This document shows positions 8,056 through 17,438 of a DNA stretch of 64,000 bases, one piece after another. Made by a program: the position numbers and the translations under genes. The notes beneath the pieces are model-generated. The model was not told the DNA's origin and ran no database searches. It saw only the letters and a list, made by a program, of their open reading frames with translations. Source of the stretch: Corynebacterium hylobatis (GTDB lineage: Bacteria; Actinomycetota; Actinomycetes; Mycobacteriales; Mycobacteriaceae); contig NZ_RXHJ01000002.1 of the NCBI RefSeq assembly GCF_003955685.1, forward strand, positions 234,715 through 298,714, in the 5' to 3' direction. Each line of letters starts with the position of its first letter. Within the stretch, counting starts at the first letter, position 1.

Positions 8056-9282
8056 GTGAGCACTCCCCCGACACCCGGCCCCGCCGACGAGAAACACGCG
8101 GCACGCCGTTTCATCTGGTCGAACGGCCTCCAGGGCGTGGGCGACCAGATCGTCGCCGCCAAAACTGTCCTGCCGTGGCTGCTGCAGGCAGCCGGCGCCC
8201 CTGGCTTCTTCATCGCCCTGCTCGTTCCGGTCCGCGAATCCGGTTCCATGCTCCCCCAGGCCGCCTTCACCCCGTGGGTGACCACGCAGCGCTCACGCAA
8301 ACGAATCTGGGTGCTCGGCTCCCTCGGGCAGGCGGTCGCTGCGGCGTTGATCGGCCTCGCGGTCCTGGTTCTGGGCGGTACCGCCCTCGGCTTCACCGTC
8401 ATCGTCCTGCTCGCGGTCCTGTCGGTCTTCCGCTCCCTGTGCTCGATCGCCTCGAAGGATGTACAGGGGCGCACCATCGCGAAGGGCCGGCGCGGGGTGG
8501 TCACGGGCCGGGCGGCCGCCGTCGGCGGGGTCTTCGCCCTGGCAGTTGGTCTGCTGCTGGAGTTCCTCGGCACCGGCGCGCCGACCTGGCTGCTGGCGGT
8601 GCTGATCTTCGCCTCCGCCGGGGCGTGGGCGGTGGCGGCGGCGGTCTTCGCCACCATCCACGAACCCGTCTCCGGGCAGGAACCCCAGGGCCTGCAGCAG
8701 GGCTGGTGGGCGGATACCGTGGGACTGTTCACCGGGGACCGGGCCTTCCGGCAGTTCGTCATCGTCCGGTCCCTGCTGCTGGTCACGGCGCTGTCCACCG
8801 CCTTCGTGGTCACTCTCAGCCAGGAGGTCGGGTACGGCCTGACCGGCCTGGGTGTCTTCCTCATCGCCTCCGGCCTGGCCGCGGTGCTGGGTGGGCGCAT
8901 CTCCGGCGTCTGGTCGGACATCTCCGCACGCACCACCATGAGTCAGGGTGCTCTCGTCGGTTCCCTGGTCATCATCGCCCTGGTCGCCTCCGCCCACTGG
9001 GCCCCGGACGTGGTCAACGCCTGGGCCTTCCCCATCGGCTTCTTCCTGCTCAACCTCACCCACACCGCGGTGCGGGTTGCACGCAAGACCTACATCGTCG
9101 ACATGGCCGAGGGAGATCAGCGCACCCGCTACGTGGGGGCCGCCAACACCCTCATGGGCGTCATCCTCCTGTTGGTCGGCGCGGTCTCGGGCGGGATCGC
9201 CATGCTGGGCCCCTCGGCGGCACTGCTCTTCCTGGCCGCCACCGGGCTGGTCGGTGTGGTCGCGGCACGCCGGCTGCCTTAA
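8056..9282 (+). CDS. MFS-type membrane transporter
   Basis: A 408-residue polytopic protein with about 12 hydrophobic segments. It has a short cytoplasmic N-terminus, then ARRFIWSNGLQGVGDQIVAAKTV, a charged loop (VTTQRSRKRIW) after the second helix, and a C-terminal helix bundle ending AARRLP. The fold and length fit the major facilitator superfamily, but I recognise no substrate-specific motif. The start is a GTG with AAGG about seven bases upstream. It is divergent from the oxygenase/MetQ operon and shares its 118-base promoter region, so export or import of a related compound is possible. Its stop overlaps the convergent oxidoreductase gene by four bases. Confidence 0.7.
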   Translation: MSTPPTPGPADEKHAARRFIWSNGLQGVGDQIVAAKTVLPWLLQAAGAPGFFIALLVPVRESGSMLPQAAFTPWVTTQRSRKRIWVLGSLGQAVAAALIGLAVLVLGGTALGFTVIVLLAVLSVFRSLCSIASKDVQGRTIAKGRRGVVTGRAAAVGGVFALAVGLLLEFLGTGAPTWLLAVLIFASAGAWAVAAAVFATIHEPVSGQEPQGLQQGWWADTVGLFTGDRAFRQFVIVRSLLLVTALSTAFVVTLSQEVGYGLTGLGVFLIASGLAAVLGGRISGVWSDISARTTMSQGALVGSLVIIALVASAHWAPDVVNAWAFPIGFFLLNLTHTAVRVARKTYIVDMAEGDQRTRYVGAANTLMGVILLLVGAVSGGIAMLGPSAALLFLAATGLVGVVAARRLP

Positions 9283-10250
9283 TCGACCTGCAGCACCAGC
9301 TTTCCCGTCACCGCTCCACTGGCCAGCAGGTTCAGTGCCTCCCCGGCCCGGGCCAGGGGCAGCCGCTGATCCACCACCGGGCGCAGCTGGCCGGATTCCA
9401 CGAGTCCCACCAACTCGATGAGGTCAGCGGCTGAGGTCACGGAGACCAGCGACACCAGCCGACGGCGGCCCACCAGTCCCACCAGGGGTGCAATCAGCTG
9501 GCGGGAGAAACCGCCCAGCAGGGCGGTTCCGGCCTGTTCACCGCCGACGATGACCGCCGAACCGCCCCGGGCCAGCAATCCGGTGAGTTGGCTGGCGGGC
9601 CGGTTGCCGCCCGTGTCGATGATCGCGTCATAGGGGCCCGCCGCCACGACGGCACTCTCCTCACCCAGGTAGTCCAGGACCCGGGTGACGCCGAGTTCCA
9701 GCACGCGCGGGGCCTTGCGTGTGCTGCACACTGCCGTGACCTCCGCGCCGCGGGCCACAGCGATCTGGACGGCGTGCGTACCCACCCCGCCGGAGGCACC
9801 GAGCACCAGTACCTGCGCCCCGTCGCCGATCTCAGCGGCGCGGACCGCCTGCAGTGCGGTGAGCGCGGAGACGGGGAGGGCGGCGGCGTCAGCAAGTGGG
9901 ATGGATTCGGGGGCTGGCGCGAGGTTTCCTTCCTGTGCCACGGCGAGTTCCGCGAAGGTGCTGCGCCCCACCCCGAATACCCGGTCGTCGAGCCGGAAAC
10001 GGGTCACCCCCTCACCGACGGCCTCGACGGTGCCGGAGACCTCGATCCCCACCCCGGTGTTGCGTGGCTGGAACAGGCCGGTGCCCAGGCGCATGAGCAG
10101 TGGGCGGCCGGTGACCAGGTGCCAGACACCACGGTCGACGCCCGCGCCGGCGACGCGGACGAGTACCTCACCGGGACGCGGTAGCGGGGCGGGCTGGTCG
10201 GTGAGGGCCAGGGAGGAGATGCCGTAGGTGGAATGGACGATCGCCTGCAT
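9279..10250 (-). CDS. NADPH:quinone reductase-like alcohol dehydrogenase (zinc-free MDR family)
   Basis: A 323-residue medium-chain dehydrogenase/reductase. The N-terminal GroES-like domain has PRPGEVLVRVAGAGVDRGVWHL. The Rossmann domain has VLVLGASGGVGTHAVQIAVARGAEVTAV (near residue 150), the NADPH-binding AxxGxxG pattern. The structural and catalytic zinc cysteines of true alcohol dehydrogenases are absent, as in quinone oxidoreductases and related enone reductases. The ATG is preceded by TACGCT with a six-base gap, pointing to a leaderless transcript; no ribosome-binding site is visible. It is divergent from glmU. Confidence 0.8.
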   Translation of the reverse strand: MQAIVHSTYGISSLALTDQPAPLPRPGEVLVRVAGAGVDRGVWHLVTGRPLLMRLGTGLFQPRNTGVGIEVSGTVEAVGEGVTRFRLDDRVFGVGRSTFAELAVAQEGNLAPAPESIPLADAAALPVSALTALQAVRAAEIGDGAQVLVLGASGGVGTHAVQIAVARGAEVTAVCSTRKAPRVLELGVTRVLDYLGEESAVVAAGPYDAIIDTGGNRPASQLTGLLARGGSAVIVGGEQAGTALLGGFSRQLIAPLVGLVGRRRLVSLVSVTSAADLIELVGLVESGQLRPVVDQRLPLARAGEALNLLASGAVTGKLVLQVD

Positions 10251-10352
10251 ATATAAAGCGTATCCTCCGCGCGAACATCCTGCCGCCGTCTCTGCTGGGT
10301 TATATGCTGAACCGGTACGAGCACCGCGATCACATCAAGGAGACCGAAGAAC

Positions 10353-11816
10353 GTGCCCAATTTCACTGACTGCGCCGTGGTGGTGCTGGCCGCCGGCGCC
10401 GGCACCCGCATGAAGTCCGCCAAGCAGAAGACACTCCATGAGATCGGCGGCCGCACGCTGCTCTCCCACGCTCTGCACGCGGCGGCGGGCGTCGAACCGC
10501 GGCACATCGTGGCCGTCGTCGGCCACCAGCGTGAGCAGGTCTCCCCCGCCGTCGACCAGGTCGCCGGGAAGCTGGGACGTGAGGTGCTGCAGGCCGTGCA
10601 GGAGGAGCAGAACGGCACCGGCCACGCCGTGCAGTGCGGGCTGGCGCCGATCCCGGATTTCGAGGGCACGGTGATCGTCACCAACGGTGACGTCCCGCTG
10701 CTCACCGCGGAGACACTGCGCTCGCTCCTGGACGCCCACACCGTCTCCCCCACCGCCGTCACAGTCCTGACCACGCGTCTGGACGACCCCACCGGTTACG
10801 GCCGCATCGTGCGTGACACCGACGGGGAGGTCACCGCCATCGTCGAGCAGAAGGACGCCTCCGAGCAGGAGCTCGCCATCACCGAGGTCAACTCCGGTGT
10901 CTTCGCCTTCGACGGCACCATCCTGCGCGAGGCCCTGACCGGCCTGGACACCGACAACGCCCAGGGTGAGCTCTACCTCACCGACGTGCTCGGCATCGCG
11001 CGTTCCGCCGGCCACCCGGTGCGCGCCCACGTCGCCGCCGACCCCCGCGAACTGGCCGGCGTCAACGACCGGGTGCAGCTGGCTGAGGCCGGCCGCGAGC
11101 TCAACCGCCGCACTGTGGAGGCCGCCATGCGCGGCGGTGCCACCGTCATCGACCCGGTCTCCACCTTCATCGGTGTGGACGTCACCGTCGGCCGGGATGT
11201 GACCATCCACCCCGGCACCCAGCTGTGGGGGGCGACCGCCATCGGCGACGGCGCGGTCATCGGCCCGGACACCACCCTCACCGACGTGACCGTCGGCCGC
11301 GGTTCCTCCGTCGTGCGCACCCACGCTGAGCGCTCCACCATCGGCGAGGACGCCACCGTCGGCCCCTTCACCTACCTCCGCCCCGGCACCCACCTGGGTG
11401 ATGAGGGCAAGCTCGGTGGCTTCGTCGAGGCGAAGAACGCGACCATCGGCCGCGGTTCCAAGGTCCCCCACCTGACCTACATCGGTGACGCCACCGTGGG
11501 CGAGGAATCCAACATCGGCGCCTCCAGTGTCTTCGTCAACTACGACGGGATGACCAAGCACCACACCACCATCGGTTCCCACGTCCGCACCGGCTCCGAC
11601 ACCATGTTCATCGCTCCGGTGACCGTCGGTGACGGCGCATATTCGGGGGCGGGTACAGTGATCCGCGAGGATGTTCCCCCGGGGGCACTCGCCGTGTCCG
11701 GCGGCCAGCAGCGAAACATCGACGGCTGGGTTGAGCGGAAGCGCCCGGGTTCCCCGGCCGCGGAGGCGGCACGGCACGCCCGGGAGAGCGTCGACGTAAC
11801 CGACCAGGAAGGTTAA
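10353..11816 (+). CDS. glmU: bifunctional UDP-N-acetylglucosamine pyrophosphorylase/glucosamine-1-phosphate acetyltransferase
   Basis: A 487-residue GlmU, which acetylates glucosamine-1-phosphate and couples it to UTP to give UDP-GlcNAc for peptidoglycan and mycothiol. The N-terminal uridylyltransferase domain has the signature [15 protein letters not shown] followed by LHEIGG; NGDVPLL is the nucleotide/metal region. The C-terminal half is a left-handed beta-helix with many hexapeptide repeats (for example [18 protein letters not shown] and [14 protein letters not shown]). Start is a GTG with AAGGAGA at 10337-10343. An inverted repeat GGTT-ATATGCTG-AACC lies just upstream and may contain the -10 element. 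prs follows after 10 bases, forming an operon. Confidence 0.95.
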   Translation: MPNFTDCAVVVLAAGAGTRMKSAKQKTLHEIGGRTLLSHALHAAAGVEPRHIVAVVGHQREQVSPAVDQVAGKLGREVLQAVQEEQNGTGHAVQCGLAPIPDFEGTVIVTNGDVPLLTAETLRSLLDAHTVSPTAVTVLTTRLDDPTGYGRIVRDTDGEVTAIVEQKDASEQELAITEVNSGVFAFDGTILREALTGLDTDNAQGELYLTDVLGIARSAGHPVRAHVAADPRELAGVNDRVQLAEAGRELNRRTVEAAMRGGATVIDPVSTFIGVDVTVGRDVTIHPGTQLWGATAIGDGAVIGPDTTLTDVTVGRGSSVVRTHAERSTIGEDATVGPFTYLRPGTHLGDEGKLGGFVEAKNATIGRGSKVPHLTYIGDATVGEESNIGASSVFVNYDGMTKHHTTIGSHVRTGSDTMFIAPVTVGDGAYSGAGTVIREDVPPGALAVSGGQQRNIDGWVERKRPGSPAAEAARHARESVDVTDQEG

Positions 11817-11826
11817 GCGGCCTGTC

Positions 11827-12804
11827 ATGACTGCCCACTGGACCGAAAGCCACAAGAACATGATGCTGTTCTCCGGGCGTGCGCACCCGGAGCTCGGCGA
11901 GGCTGTGGCTCGAGAGCTTGACTACGAGCTCACCCCCACCACCGCCCAGGACTTCGCCAACGGCGAGATCTTCATCCGTTTCGAGGAGTCCGTGCGAGGT
12001 GCGGACTGCTTCGTCATCCAGTCGCACACCCAGCCGCTGAACAAGTGGCTGATGGAGCAGCTGATCATGATTGATGCCCTCAAGCGTGGCTCCGCGAAGC
12101 GCATCACCGCGATCCTGCCGTTCTACCCCTACGCACGCCAGGACAAGAAGCACCGCGGCCGTGAGCCGATCTCCGCGCGCCTGGTCGCTGACCTGCTCGC
12201 CGCCGCAGGTGCGGACCGCATCGTGTCCGTGGACCTGCACACAGACCAGATCCAGGGCTTCTTCGACGGCCCGGTCGATCACATGCACGCGATGCCGATC
12301 CTCACGGACTACATCAAGGACAAGTACTCCCTGGACAACCTGGTCGTCGTCTCCCCTGACGCCGGCCGGGTCAAGGTCGCGGAGAAGTGGGCCAACACCC
12401 TGGGCGATGCCCCGCTGGCCTTCATCCACAAGACCCGTTCCACCGAGGTGGCCAACGAAGTCGTGGCCAACCGTGTGGTCGGTGAGGTCGAGGGCAGGAA
12501 CTGCATCCTGCTCGATGACATGATCGACACCGGCGGCACCATCGCCGGCGCCGTGCGCGTGCTCAAGGAGGCCGGTGCCAAGGACGTCGTCATCGCCTGC
12601 ACCCACGGTGTCTTCTCCGACCCGGCCCGCGAGCGCCTCAGCGACTGCGGTGCCGAGGAGATCATCACCACCGACACCCTGCCGCAGAACACTGAGGGCT
12701 GGAAGAACCTCACGGTCCTGTCCATTGCCCCGCTGCTGGCCCGGACGATCAACGAGATCTTCGAGAACGGTTCCGTGACCACCCTCTTCGAGGGCCAGGC
12801 CTAG
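11827..12804 (+). CDS. prs: ribose-phosphate pyrophosphokinase (PRPP synthetase)
   Basis: A 325-residue cytoplasmic enzyme that makes PRPP from ribose-5-phosphate and ATP for nucleotide, histidine, tryptophan and arabinogalactan-precursor synthesis. Signatures visible are LFSGRAHPELGEAVARELD near the start, YPYARQDKKHRGREPISARLV (ATP flexible loop, about residues 98-118), VSVDLHTDQIQGFF, and the PRPP-binding loop DDMIDTGGTI (about 233-242). Length matches the class I family. It is the second gene of the glmU-prs operon, which ends at the strong terminator 12823-12854. Confidence 0.95.
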   Translation: MTAHWTESHKNMMLFSGRAHPELGEAVARELDYELTPTTAQDFANGEIFIRFEESVRGADCFVIQSHTQPLNKWLMEQLIMIDALKRGSAKRITAILPFYPYARQDKKHRGREPISARLVADLLAAAGADRIVSVDLHTDQIQGFFDGPVDHMHAMPILTDYIKDKYSLDNLVVVSPDAGRVKVAEKWANTLGDAPLAFIHKTRSTEVANEVVANRVVGEVEGRNCILLDDMIDTGGTIAGAVRVLKEAGAKDVVIACTHGVFSDPARERLSDCGAEEIITTDTLPQNTEGWKNLTVLSIAPLLARTINEIFENGSVTTLFEGQA

Positions 12805-12811
12805 GTTCCCC

Positions 12812-12824
12812 GCTTATCGACGCC
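12812..12824 (-). repeat. GGCGTCGANAAGC word, copy 1 (intergenic, terminator)
   Basis: Exact copy on the minus strand (plus reads GCTTATCGACGCC). It runs into the first bases of the prs terminator stem. Confidence 0.8.
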
Positions 12825-12854
12825 CCCGGTCACCTCAAGGTGACCGGGGGTTTT
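12823..12854 (+). terminator. intrinsic terminator of glmU-prs
   Basis: CCCCCGGTCACC (12823-12834) pairs perfectly with GGTGACCGGGGG (12839-12850) around a TCAA loop; TTTT follows at 12851-12854. It is placed 18 bases after the prs stop and is the textbook rho-independent form. Confidence 0.9.
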
Positions 12855-12952
12855 CGTCGCTTCCCACACGCTTTGTAGACGTGTCATCAAAAATGTATGT
12901 ACACTGGTGTTCAGCCCGCGGAACCTTAGCCGCAGGCAGGAAAGGAAGAACC

Positions 12953-13717
12953 ATGACCGACAAGAATGACTTCAACGGAAAAGTAGCCCTCGTCACCGGC
13001 GCCGCCCAGGGCCTGGGAGCAGGTATCGCGAAGGACCTCGCCGCCCGTGGCGCCAGTGTCATCGTGGCCGATCTCAACCAGGAGGGGGCGGAGAACGTCG
13101 CCACCGAGATCGAGCAGGCCGGCGGCAAAGCCGCGGCCATGAAGATGGATTCCGCCTCCCGCGAGGACAACCGCAAGGCGGTGGAACTTGCCGTCGAGAA
13201 GTTCGGTGCCCTGCACCTGGCCGTCAACAACGCCGGTATCAACGGCCCCGGCGCCCCGGTCGGCGAGATGGACCTGGACAAGTGGGACCGCGTCATCGAC
13301 ATCAATCTCAACGGCGTCGCCTACGGTAACCGGTACCAGATCGAGCAGTTCCTCAAGCAGGGCGACGGCAACTACGCCATCGTCAACATGTCCTCCATCC
13401 ACGGCTCTGTAGCCATCCTCGACAATGCCGCCTACACCGCTTCCAAGCACGCCGTTATCGGCCTGACCAAGAACGTCGCTGCCGAGTACGGCAAGAATGG
13501 CATCCGCGTCAACGCTGTGGGCCCGGCCTACATCAGAACCCCACTGATGGACACACTGACTGAAGAGGTCCAGGGCCAGTTGGTCTCCCGTCACCCGCTG
13601 GGCCGTCTCGGCGAGACCCCCGAGGTTGTCGCCCTGGTGAACTTCCTCCTCTCCGAGGAGGCCTCCTTCATCACCGGTTCCTACCACCTGGTGGACGGTG
13701 GTTACACCGCCGTCTAG
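12953..13717 (+). CDS. short-chain dehydrogenase/reductase (SDR), classical type
   Basis: A 254-residue NAD(P)-dependent oxidoreductase. The cofactor site is TGAAQGLG (about residues 15-22), NNAG is near residue 90, the catalytic Tyr/Lys are in YTASK (near 160) with Ser in the preceding NMSS, and the C-terminus ends in GSYHLVDGGYTAV. VADLN after the first strand (Asp at its end) suggests NAD preference. The nearest-looking characterised types are sugar-acid and cyclohexanol dehydrogenases, but the substrate cannot be read from sequence. The ATG at 12953 has AAAGGAAG 5-12 bases upstream, so I rejected an earlier in-frame start. A short TGTA-TG-TACA inverted repeat lies just upstream, in the likely promoter. 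Confidence 0.85.
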   Translation: MTDKNDFNGKVALVTGAAQGLGAGIAKDLAARGASVIVADLNQEGAENVATEIEQAGGKAAAMKMDSASREDNRKAVELAVEKFGALHLAVNNAGINGPGAPVGEMDLDKWDRVIDINLNGVAYGNRYQIEQFLKQGDGNYAIVNMSSIHGSVAILDNAAYTASKHAVIGLTKNVAAEYGKNGIRVNAVGPAYIRTPLMDTLTEEVQGQLVSRHPLGRLGETPEVVALVNFLLSEEASFITGSYHLVDGGYTAV

Positions 13718-14121
13718 CCCCAGTCGCTGGCGAAGATCTCCCAGGCATGTCCATCAGGGTCCGAGAAGGCCCCGATGTACATGCCTTCGTCCTGATGTGG
13801 CTCGGTGTGGACGTGGGCACCGGCCTCCCGGGCGCGGCGGAGCATCTCGTCGACGTCCTCATTGGAGTCCACGGACAGGGCCGTGATCACCTCGCGCGGG
13901 GAATCGGCCGTCGCCGTCTCCTTGGGGTGGAAGGTGGAGAAGAACTCGCGCGTCAGCAGCATCACGAAGATCGTGTCACTGGCCTGGACCGAGCTTGCCT
14001 TCTCATCGGTGAACTCCTCGTTGACCTCCCAGCCGAGGGCACTGTAGAAGGCCTTCGAGGCCGCCAGGTCGGCGACAGGCAGGTTGACGAAGATCTGCGG
14101 GTGGTTCAGTCGTTGCGTCAT
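13714..14121 (-). CDS. VOC-fold (glyoxalase/dioxygenase-like) protein
   Basis: A 135-residue vicinal-oxygen-chelate protein, about the size of a two-module VOC monomer. It begins with PQIFVNLPVADLAASKAFYSALGW, the usual first beta-alpha module, and ends with GAFSDPDGHAWEIFASDWG, where the Glu is a typical metal ligand. In this subgroup (lactoylglutathione-lyase-like, fosfomycin-resistance-like) function varies, and nothing here fixes it. The stop overlaps that of the convergent SDR gene by four bases. TAGGCT lies exactly six bases before the ATG, so the transcript should be leaderless. Confidence 0.75.
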   Translation of the reverse strand: MTQRLNHPQIFVNLPVADLAASKAFYSALGWEVNEEFTDEKASSVQASDTIFVMLLTREFFSTFHPKETATADSPREVITALSVDSNEDVDEMLRRAREAGAHVHTEPHQDEGMYIGAFSDPDGHAWEIFASDWG

Positions 14122-14200
14122 GGAACAAGCCTATGACTGCGCCCCGGCACCCGTCGATCCTTCCAGGAGATCTGTGTCTGTTCCGAGATCTCCCCGTCGT

Positions 14201-15331
14201 TCAGCCGATCCGCTGTGCCTCGGCCCGGCCCAGCCCCCACTGGGCGCCGGCCACCAGGAACAGGGCTGCAGACGCCACCCAGAAGGCGGCCCCGCCGATG
14301 CCGGTGTAAATCGGGAGGAAGAGCACCGGGGCCGCCGCGGAGCCGAAGAAGCGGAAGGCCTGGACGGTGGAGATGAGCGAGGAGCCCGCGGGCCCCTGCA
14401 GCACCGTGAGGTTGATCGTGGCCTGCATGCCCTGCGCGGCGACGACCGCCACCGCCCACATCATCGCCACCAGCACGACCCACGGGGCGACCGGGAGGAT
14501 GAACAGGGCCACGGCGGCGAGCACACCGCTGACCACGAGCACGGCAGTCGCACCGTAGCGGTCGGCCATCGCCCCGACCCGCCGGGAGAGCAGGAAGGCG
14601 GCCGCACCGCCGGCCATGATGACCAGGCCACGGCCGATCGGACCGAGATCGAAGACGTTTTCCACATGCAGCGAGGTGAGGAAACCCAGACCGATGATGC
14701 CGCAACCGACGACGAAGCTGGTTGCCATGTGTGTGAGGGTGGGCGCGATGCGCACCCGGCCACCGTTGTTGTTGTCGGACTGGACCGGCGGCGGCACCAC
14801 CGGCAGCCGCACGATGAGGATGTAGAGGGCCACCGCGACCGGGATCAGGAAAGTCAGGCGCCAGGTGACCAGGCTCGACAGACCGGTGATGAGCGGGGCG
14901 GAGAGCATCCCCAGCGACTGCATCGCCGCATAGGTGCCCAGGATCTGCCCGAGCTGCTCGGGCGGGGTCAGGGCGCGGAGCAGATTCTGCAGCACAGGTG
15001 TGGTGAAGGCGTTGGCCACACCGATCACCGCATAGGCGGCGGCGAACAGTTCCCAGGAGGGGGTGATAAGGAGCAGCAGGGCCATCGGCAGCGTCACGGC
15101 ATAGGCGGCGGCCACCACCCGGTGCGGTTGGAACCGGCGTACCAGCCGCCCCGAGAAGAGCATCATCGTGGCAAAGGGAAAGAGGTAGACCGACATCGTC
15201 GCCGCCGCCTGCGCCACGCTGATGTCGAAGGTCCCGGCGAACTCCGGGATGACGACAGCGAGCGCCTGGCCGGTGTAGGGGCCGACGAACCCTCCGAGGA
15301 GAATCGCGCCCAGCTGCAGTTTTCGCTTCAT
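14201..15331 (-). CDS. MFS transporter (drug-efflux-like)
   Basis: A 376-residue membrane protein with about 12 transmembrane segments. Features typical of the DHA1-type facilitators are GGFVGPYTGQALAVVIPEF in the first helix, MLFSGRLVRRFQPHRVV (the loop 2-3 signature around helix 2), and SLGMLSAPLITG near helix 5. Substrate unknown; sugar-efflux or multidrug-type export is the usual role. It is divergent from the DNA-alkylation-repair gene with only 20 bases between start codons, so the two promoters must overlap each other's 5' ends. Confidence 0.75.
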   Translation of the reverse strand: MKRKLQLGAILLGGFVGPYTGQALAVVIPEFAGTFDISVAQAAATMSVYLFPFATMMLFSGRLVRRFQPHRVVAAAYAVTLPMALLLLITPSWELFAAAYAVIGVANAFTTPVLQNLLRALTPPEQLGQILGTYAAMQSLGMLSAPLITGLSSLVTWRLTFLIPVAVALYILIVRLPVVPPPVQSDNNNGGRVRIAPTLTHMATSFVVGCGIIGLGFLTSLHVENVFDLGPIGRGLVIMAGGAAAFLLSRRVGAMADRYGATAVLVVSGVLAAVALFILPVAPWVVLVAMMWAVAVVAAQGMQATINLTVLQGPAGSSLISTVQAFRFFGSAAAPVLFLPIYTGIGGAAFWVASAALFLVAGAQWGLGRAEAQRIG

Positions 15332-15351
15332 GATGTTGCTACCTTACTCCT

Positions 15352-15981
15352 GTGGCCACCGACTTCCCGCTCATCGACGCCGCCCTGCGCCCCCTCGCCG
15401 ACCCCGTCCGTGCGGCGGGCATGTCGGCCTACATGCGGGGGCAGTTCCTTTTCCTGGGGGTGGCGACGCCGGACCGTCGCGCGGCGGTGCAGGAGGTGCT
15501 GCGGGGGCGTCGCAAAGCAGTGGACCGGGAGCTCGTCGAGGAGTGCTGGGCGGCGGCGGAGCGCGAGTTCCAGTACGTCGCCTGCGACCATCTGCGTGAT
15601 GTACCCCTCGGGCCGGGGGATGTGACGTGGCTGCGCTCGCTGGTGGTGCGGAGATCCTGGTGGGACACCGTCGACGCGCTGGCCAAACCCATCGGTCGTG
15701 CCGCCACTTCGGAACAGATGCGGGACTGGGCCGCCGACGGGGACCTGTGGGTGCGCCGGGTGGCGATCCTTCACCAGCTGGGGCTCCGGGAGGCCACGGA
15801 CGAGGCACTGCTCGCGGAGATCATCCGCGTGAACCTGGGGTCGGATGAATTCTTCATCGACAAGGCCATCGGTTGGGCCTTACGTGAATACGCGAAGACC
15901 GCACCCGGCCGGGTGCGGGATTTCCTCGCGGCGCATGAGGTTTCCGCGCTCACGCGCCGTGAGGCCTTGAAGCATCTCTGA
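15352..15981 (+). CDS. AlkD-like DNA alkylation repair (HEAT-repeat) protein
   Basis: A 209-residue all-helical protein of the DNA glycosylase AlkD family, which removes positively charged alkyl-purines without base flipping. Visible signatures are YMRGQFLFLGVATPDRRAAV near the start, DHLRDVPLG and VVRRSWWDTVDALAKPIGR in the middle, and FFIDKAIGWALREYAKTAPGRVRDFL near the end. The WWDTVD and FFIDKAIGWALREY segments are the conserved HEAT-like core. The start is a GTG with TACCTT six bases before it, a leaderless arrangement. Confidence 0.85.
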   Translation: MATDFPLIDAALRPLADPVRAAGMSAYMRGQFLFLGVATPDRRAAVQEVLRGRRKAVDRELVEECWAAAEREFQYVACDHLRDVPLGPGDVTWLRSLVVRRSWWDTVDALAKPIGRAATSEQMRDWAADGDLWVRRVAILHQLGLREATDEALLAEIIRVNLGSDEFFIDKAIGWALREYAKTAPGRVRDFLAAHEVSALTRREALKHL

Positions 15982-15991
15982 GCCACCTCGC

Positions 15992-16021
15992 TTGGGACAG
16001 TCCCGGCCCCCGTGCTAAAAT
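15992..16021 (+). promoter_or_regulatory. probable rplY promoter
   Basis: TTGGGA (15992-15997) and TAAAAT (16016-16021) are separated by 18 bases, a good housekeeping-sigma promoter. A transcript from here would have a leader of about 165 bases before the rplY ATG. The leader holds TTATCGACGCG (one of the near-copies of the recurrent word) and several short GC stems, but I recognise no known ribosomal-protein leader structure. Confidence 0.6.
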
Positions 16022-16195
16022 TCCCCACGTCTCGGCGAGGGCCCTGAAACGGGCCGTTATCGACGCGATCTTGAAGGTTCTTCATTGGCCTGCGATGACT
16101 CGACGAGGACATTTCCCCTCAGACCAGAGTCGGTCGCGGGCCTTCATTGTTTTCTGAGGGCAGCGGCCGGAAACAACTACAGGAGACACAGCCAC

Positions 16196-16810
16196 ATGGC
16201 ACAGTACCCCACCCTTACCGCCACCCCCCGTGACGAGTTCGGCAAGGGCTTCGCCCGCCGTCTGCGCACCGCCGGCCGCATCCCGGGCGTCGTCTACTCC
16301 GGCACCACCGAGAACGTCCACTTCTCCGTGGACCGCATCGAGTTCACCGCCGTCATCCGCAACCAGGGCGTCAACGCCATTGTGGAGCTCGACATCGACG
16401 GTGAGAAGCACCTCACCATGGTCAAGCACATCGACCAGAACATCCTGAACCTGAACATCGACCACGTCGACCTGCTCGCCATCACCCGTGGCGAGCGCGT
16501 CGAGGTCGAGGTCCCGGTCATCTCCGAGGGCGAGGTCTTCTCCGGCGCGATGCTCATCCAGGAAGTCGACACCCTGCTCATCGAGGCAGACGTCCTCGAG
16601 ATTCCGGAGGAGATCGTCGTCTCCGTCGAGGGCATCGAGGCCGGCAACGTCATCAACGCCGGCGACATCAAGCTGCCGACCGATGTCACCCTGGTCGACG
16701 ACGCCGAGACCCTCGTCTTCAACATCACCTTCGAGGAGGTCGCCGAGGTCCCGGAGGAGGGCGAGGCTGCCGAGGGTGAGGCTGGTGCCGAGGCTCCGGC
16801 CGCAGAGTAG
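16196..16810 (+). CDS. rplY: 50S ribosomal protein L25/general stress protein Ctc
   Basis: A 204-residue L25 of the long (CTC/TL5) type, which binds 5S rRNA. The N-terminal domain has EFGKGFARRLRTAGRIPGVVY, the RNA-binding part; the beta-rich C-terminal domain contains HVDLLAITRGERVEVEVPV. The tail is an acidic, Ala/Glu-rich extension (EVPEEGEAAEGEAGAEAPAAE region), common in actinobacteria. I chose the ATG at 16196 with AGGAGA at 16181-16186; the frame stays open upstream but no good start lies there. It has its own promoter and is followed by a strong terminator and pth. Confidence 0.93.
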   Translation: MAQYPTLTATPRDEFGKGFARRLRTAGRIPGVVYSGTTENVHFSVDRIEFTAVIRNQGVNAIVELDIDGEKHLTMVKHIDQNILNLNIDHVDLLAITRGERVEVEVPVISEGEVFSGAMLIQEVDTLLIEADVLEIPEEIVVSVEGIEAGNVINAGDIKLPTDVTLVDDAETLVFNITFEEVAEVPEEGEAAEGEAGAEAPAAE

Positions 16811-16822
16811 TCTGCTCCCCCG

Positions 16823-16862
16823 ACGCCCCCGACCAGTACTGGTCGGGGGCGTTCCCCTTTTT
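16823..16862 (+). terminator. intrinsic terminator of rplY
   Basis: A perfect 30-base palindrome, ACGCCCCCGACCAGT and its complement (16823-16852), followed after six bases by five T (16858-16862). Confidence 0.88.
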
Positions 16863-16882
16863 CTGTGCCAGACTTGGGTCTC

Positions 16883-17428
16883 GTGACTGATTCTCCACTT
16901 CTCATTGTCGGGCTGGGTAACCCGGGCGCGAAATACGCCGACACCCGCCACAACATCGGGACGATGCTTCTCGACGAACTCGCCTCCCGCATCTCCCCCG
17001 TCCCCGCGAGCTTCGCGGTGCACAAGCGCACCAACACCGAGATCGCTGAGGTCCGCCACTGCGGGCGCCGGCTCATCCTGGCGCGGACCCGCAGCTACAT
17101 GAACGTCTCCGGCGGACCGGTCAAGGCGTTGGCGACCTTCTTCAAGATCGCCCCAGCGGACATCGTCGTCATCCATGACGAACTCGAGCTCGACTTCGGG
17201 CAGATCCGTCTGCGCACCGGCGGCGGTGACCACGGGCACAACGGCCTGAAATCGGTGACGAAATCGCTGGGCACGAAGGAGTACCAGAGGCTGTCCATCG
17301 GCATCGGCCGCCCGCCCGGGCGGATGGACCCGGCCGCCTACGTGCTCAAGCCCTTCAGCCGGCAGGAGGCCGGGGAGCTGATCTTCATCTGCTCCGATGC
17401 GGCCGATGAGCTGGAACGCAGCCTGTAG
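16883..17428 (+). CDS. pth: peptidyl-tRNA hydrolase (first copy)
   Basis: A 181-residue Pth that releases peptidyl-tRNA lost from ribosomes. The family pattern is complete: LLIVGLGNPGAKYADTRHN with catalytic His near residue 22 and Asn near 12, RSYMNVSGGPV, IHDELELDFG with the catalytic Asp, and GGDHGHNGLKS. I chose the GTG at 16883 (MTDSPLLIVG); an in-frame GTG at 16865 would start only three bases after the rplY terminator T-run. No good ribosome-binding site is visible. A second pth lies at 26740-27378. Confidence 0.9.
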   Translation: MTDSPLLIVGLGNPGAKYADTRHNIGTMLLDELASRISPVPASFAVHKRTNTEIAEVRHCGRRLILARTRSYMNVSGGPVKALATFFKIAPADIVVIHDELELDFGQIRLRTGGGDHGHNGLKSVTKSLGTKEYQRLSIGIGRPPGRMDPAAYVLKPFSRQEAGELIFICSDAADELERSL

Positions 17429-17438
17429 AGAACGCGGA